Shown here: positions 59,991 through 64,000 of the stretch, one piece after another
Numbering within the stretch: position 1 is the stretch's first letter
Layout of the letters: the number at the start of each line of letters is the position of its first letter
NCBI RefSeq assembly: GCF_003286085.1
Contig: NW_020825322.1
Location: 2,604,001-2,668,000, forward strand
Source of the DNA: Drosophila persimilis
Lineage: Eukaryota; Arthropoda; Insecta; Diptera; Drosophilidae
DNA: 64,000 bases
Direction: 5' to 3'
Made by a program: the position numbers and the translations under genes
Notes under the pieces: model-generated
What the model saw: the letters and a program-made list of their open reading frames with translations, nothing else
Database searches by the model: none
What the model was told of the DNA's origin: nothing

Positions 59991-61616
59991 TATGAAAATA
60001 TTTAATACATGCACAATTTATATTTTAAATCTATATTTGTACATTCAACAAATGGAATAGATTATTTAATTATTTATGATATGAAACATGAATCCGAGAG
60101 AGTATCAGAGTACTCGACCCTTTTTGTGACTGGTCTGCTCTCTCTCTGTCTCTGTCTCTGTCTCTCTGTCTCCACTTTCAGGAACAACAATGTTGACGCG
60201 TTGTCGTCGTTGTTGTTGCTGTTGCTGTTGCCGCGTGCAACCCTTCGCTCCTTTCCTTTCATTTTCCTCCTCCTTGGAATGAAAGAACGAAAGGAATGTA
60301 TGCTGATGTGTGTGGGTGTGTGTGTGTGTGTGTGTGTGGGTGGATTGCCCGCCTGACGGAAGTGACAGTTGAACATTCATTCATTCATTCGCTCATTCAT
60401 TCAGCAACCACTCACTCCTCCCCTCCCCATCCTGTCCTGTCCCTCCCTCCCTCGCTCGCTCGGGGAAAGGGGAAAAATCAAGCCAAAGCAGCGACCGAAC
60501 AGTAACCATAAAGGAAAAGCTTGACGGGCCAGAAGTAAAGTGAAGCAGGCAACACACAGCACAAAAAAAAAACGAAAACGAAACGAAACGAAGCGAAAGA
60601 AGAAAATATCTACAAAAAATTTCTATGGCAATTTGGCTTCCGAATTTCAAGAGGGTGAAGGGTAGGGGTTCGAGATGAGCGCGTGATCGTACCAAAAAAA
60701 CCTCATTAAAGATATATATATACAAAGAAAACCCTCTAAATCTCTAGGAAAAATCTCTAAATATTATTTCAAAATTTCTAAAGCAATGTAAGAAATAAAC
60801 GAATTAGTTAATTAATTTGTCAATATATTTGTAGTCAATATTTTTTCATAAATGTGTCATAAATGCTATGGAAACGTTTTTTTCACCAATCTCAGGCTTT
60901 ATCCCTATCCTTAAGAAAAGGTTTCTACCATAAAAATTACAATTTAGTAAATTTCGAGGGCAGGAGCCTATCTTTTCCATCATTATATGGCTCGTGAGTT
61001 ATGTCTGGCTGCCATCTCTAAGCGCATCTCTCAAACTAGGAGCCGGAGGAGGAGCAGAAGGAGGGGCAAGAGGAGGAGCAGGAGTTGGAGTCAACCATGT
61101 GCGATGTCTTCGCCTTCGTCCGTCGCGCGACTCCCCGGCGGAAACACAACGCAATGACTGAACGGAAGTTTTTTGGAAGCGCATAAAATTATTATGGAGT
61201 CGTCTTCCACTTTTTTGCTCCTTTTTGTACGTTCTGCGCCTTCGTGGACGTGGACGCGGACGTGGCGCGTCAATTGCGGGTCCGAGAGTCCGGGGCTAGG
61301 GGAGACAGGACCTTCGTTGCGGCTCTGCTGGCACTTCATAGTCCCTGGCTGTCGCAGTCAGCTTTTTATGGCTCGACGAGCTCATGTCCTCCCTTGGATC
61401 CGCCGGCTGCCCCTCTCCTGCTGCCGGCGGAGACCTTTGTGAGAATTCACTTTAGTTTTTGGCAGTTACTGGGCGATTGGTTTAGTTTGTCTATCCGCCG
61501 TCCATGTCCGTGTCCATGTCCAGCCCTCCCTCACTCCATTTCTCCATCGTTCCTTCCCGCAGTCCCCTCTGCCCCTGGTTCATACTATTATTTTTATGCG
61601 CAAATTTAATATTTAC
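59991..61616. other. non-coding stretch
   Basis: TCTGTC repeats (about 60139-60172), a GT run (60303-60338) and ATTC tetramers (about 60376-60402) occur. A leader-like purine-rich tract with AACGAAACGAAA lies at about 60500-60640 but shows no good donor. No gene is supported. Confidence 0.5.
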
Positions 61617-61803
61617 ATTTAGCCAAAGTGGATTTTGGTCTTCCACTTCCACTTCCACTTCTTCCTCCACTTGTCTATCGTTGACTCTATTTTCTTCGTC
61701 TCCGTCGCCGTCGCCGTCTCCGTCTCTGGCTACAGCATTTTTATCAACTGACAACTTCTGACCGCAGAATGTTCCCTCCAGCTCTGCTCCGTCAAAGATG
61801 TAT
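61617..61803 (-). other. candidate coding exon with CUB-like fragment
   Basis: Minus strand. Acceptor TTCTTGTTTATCTTGTAG, one base, then 62 open codons to the donor AAT|GTAAAT (phase 0 exit). The first 20 residues read YIFDGAELEGTFCGQKL..., recalling the C-terminal half of a CUB domain (DG...L.G.FCG). The rest is Asp-Gly and Glu-Val dipeptide repeats made by GACGGC and GTGGAA hexamers, and the expected CUB continuation is absent. So either the exon is short and wrongly extended, or the match is chance. Its exit phase does not fit the exon at 54412-54587 directly. Confidence 0.17.
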
Positions 61804-64000
61804 CTACAAGATAAACAAGAACAAGCCCAGAAGAAGAAGCAGAAGAAAAAAATATAAAATGGCATTTAGATAAGCCGAAAAACTTTTCCCTCCGCCGCCT
61901 GCCCTCCAGGATAGGGGCTATACGAATGTGGGGTGGGGAAGGGGGGCCTGCCTGCATATGAAATATTTGTGGTCTTGTGTGGGGCCGAACAACTCTCACG
62001 AGAGGCCAGAGACCGACCGAGTATAGCCGGACACTCCGTTCCGGACGGAGGAATGAGATCGAATTTGCCGGAAAAGATCCCAGGCATGCAGGAAGCAAGG
62101 GCAGGCCGGGGAGCAAATCCCATTGAATTTCCCAGGAAAATCTTTCAATCTGATTGCAACAAAATTCCTTCATTGATTAGAGGAAACTTTTGTGGGGGCT
62201 CCATCACATTTTACATGTGCATCCGAAACAAAAACAAAAACAAACAAAATGTACAACAATGTTTTGCAAAAATAATCCCGATGATTGTTTTTGCACAGAC
62301 AATCAATCAATTTAACCATCAATTATCGCCTCGATGGCAGGGCAGCCCATCGATATTAATTTACAATAACAATAAATGGAGAACTGTAATTATATTTTTA
62401 CTTTTATTTTATTTTAGGCTGCCTTTTTTCTTTCTCTTGGGAATGCTTTAAAGCCTACAGTTTTTGGTTACATATTTTATTTATTCCACTTGGAATTTTC
62501 GAAACATTTATTTTTATTTAATTTTTTTTTTTTAATTTTATTATTTAATATTTTTATTGTTTTTTGTTATCATAATTTTTTTTATTATTTTTCTGTTAGT
62601 TTTTAATTTATATATATTTATATAAATTCGTTTCTGTGTTTATTACTATTATTTTTTATACGAATTTATTTGTTAATATCAGAATTATGTATACAAATTT
62701 TAATTCGTTTTTTCTTTCATTTTATTTTGGTTTATTATTTTGTATTACTATTTATTTAATTTATAATTTTGTTTCATAAAATATAAAAAGGAAACGAAGC
62801 GCACTCTGTCCAGTTGGTACGTGGGAGGAGGGGTTTCTAATGTCTCTAATAAATAATTCATCTATTTTTGTTTGTTTTTTTTTTTGGGCTATGAGTCACT
62901 ATGCAGCCACCCCTGTAACCCCCCCACGCCCACGTCCACCCACTCCTCAAGGGTTCCAGCTGCCTTTGTGCTCTAGTTTAAGTTTCGATTTTGTTTGTTG
63001 TTCAGTTTTTACGAGTAAAACCGTATAGCCCGCCCTCGGACAACCCCCAAAAAAGCGGAAAAGCGAGCCCAATCGCAGTCCACCCTCTCCCCGTATGAGT
63101 CATGCAATTGTCTACCATCTGGAGGAACCCCCTCCTGGCTATCCCATCCCCCGTAGTGGAGGATTTTCCCTGGGTAAATCGTTAAATTAGCGCATTTTCG
63201 ACAGCAGCTGACTCGGGATCTGGATCTGCCCGCTGCTGAGGGCGGGGGGTTTAGGAAACAGCTGACGTGGCAGCTAGGGGAGTCGTGCGGGGGTGGCTGG
63301 TTTCCCCCCGCTCTGTGTTGATTTCGATATTTTTATTTATTCCCATTTTGATACCCGGCCCAGCCCCCGCCCCTGCCACCGCTCCCGCTCCCGCTCCGGC
63401 TGCCGTTGAATTTGTAAAACATTTCCAAGTACACGAGCGACAAACAGGCAACCACTTAACGCTTGTTGCCACGTTCATCCATTTTGTAGCCCTGTCCTGC
63501 CATGTCCTGGAGTGCGTTTGCACCACCTCCTGCCCCACCAGCAGCGGGGGCAGCAGCTGGAAAAAGAGACAATCGCCTGATTCGGCTTTGGCTTTCCGTG
63601 CCACACACGTTTTGTACTTTTGTTTTTTCATTCATTCTGCTCCTGCTCGACTCGCTGGCTCTCTGTATATTTACTTTTATTGTGTTGCATGTTGTCCCTG
63701 TGTGTGTGTGTCGGAGACACAGACCCACACACACACACATACCTACATATATCTTTTCTAACCCTCGCACTGTCAGTGGCAGTGGCAGTGGCACTCCTGC
63801 TGCCTCCTTGGAAGGGCATGCAAAGGGAATAATCGGAGAGAACGTTCCATGAATCATGGCCTGCAGTCGGTCGCTCGGTCGGTCGCTCAGGTGTGTGACG
63901 AACAGGGTGGGGGTGGGGGTGGGGGGTAAAATAGGGGGGAACTAGCAACACACATATGTGCGGTTACACGGGGGGTTTGGGGTCTCATGCATGAATCAAT
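61804..64000. other. non-coding stretch to window end
   Basis: No gene is supported. It holds the AT-rich block listed separately, CCGCTC/CGCCC-type repeats (63364-63403), GT and CA runs (about 63700-63740), GGCAGT units (63772-63792) and G-rich GGGGTGGGGGT near 63907-63926. Plus-strand frames at 61933-62451 and 63267-63761 have no domain. Confidence 0.55.
62455..62790. other. strongly AT-rich block
   Basis: About 330 bp consist almost wholly of A and T, with long TTTATT and AATTTT runs and very few G or C. It is bounded by ordinary-composition DNA on both sides. It could serve as a matrix-attachment region or origin-like unwinding element. No specific motif proves either. Confidence 0.6.

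Noticed and set aside
1-64000. tRNA genes, well-known Drosophila microRNAs and retrovirus-like elements
   Set aside because: I looked for B-box (GGTTCGA-type) sequences with matching A boxes, for seeds and arms of common microRNAs, and for reverse transcriptase, integrase or capsid motifs in the translations. None was convincing by eye; a covariance-model and profile search would settle it.

Overview
The window reads as euchromatic Drosophila DNA, and my best guess is the obscura group. The grounds are introns of 62 and 76 bp, a CTAAT branch point, DRE, Motif 1 and E-box core promoter motifs, DINE-1-like (INE-1) Helitron relics, and very dense short tandem repeats, mostly of period 3 or 6. 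The genus is well supported; the species group is inference. No prokaryotic, tRNA, rRNA or CRISPR feature was seen, nor any retrovirus-like element.

Most of the window is intronic or intergenic. The best-supported gene is a compact two-exon gene on the minus strand at 11959-12433. It encodes a basic protein of 132 residues with an SV40-like nuclear signal and four basophilic kinase motifs. Upstream, at 8.3-10.3 kb, lies a cluster of unusual features: a 150-bp tandem dimer, a pair of DRE-like boxes, a 317-bp hAT-type MITE with a perfect 8-bp target duplication, and a ubiquitin-conjugating (E2) pseudogene. The pseudogene still carries what looks like an intact short intron but has lost the catalytic core.

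From about 17 kb to the end there is no long coding region. There are isolated candidate exons. The best is on the minus strand at 54412-54587, with a branch point, acceptor, 58 open codons and a 23-bp duplicated donor (CAG|GTAAGC twice). A 30-nt microexon candidate at 55002-55031 is phase-compatible with it. Weaker minus-strand candidates lie at 27.6, 32.6 and 61.7 kb. On the plus strand a 5' leader exon with a GTGAGT donor (55566-55930) and other leader-like or TATA-bearing segments suggest alternative first exons of one or more large genes. I could not name these genes.

Dispersed repeats include DINE-1-like copies at 26.3, 48.9, 50.6 and perhaps 59.8 kb. Tandem arrays include an 11-bp minisatellite at 39.1 kb, many hexanucleotide arrays and an 18-base C run at 56.55 kb. 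Many long open frames in this window run through period-3 or period-6 repeats and are treated as spurious.
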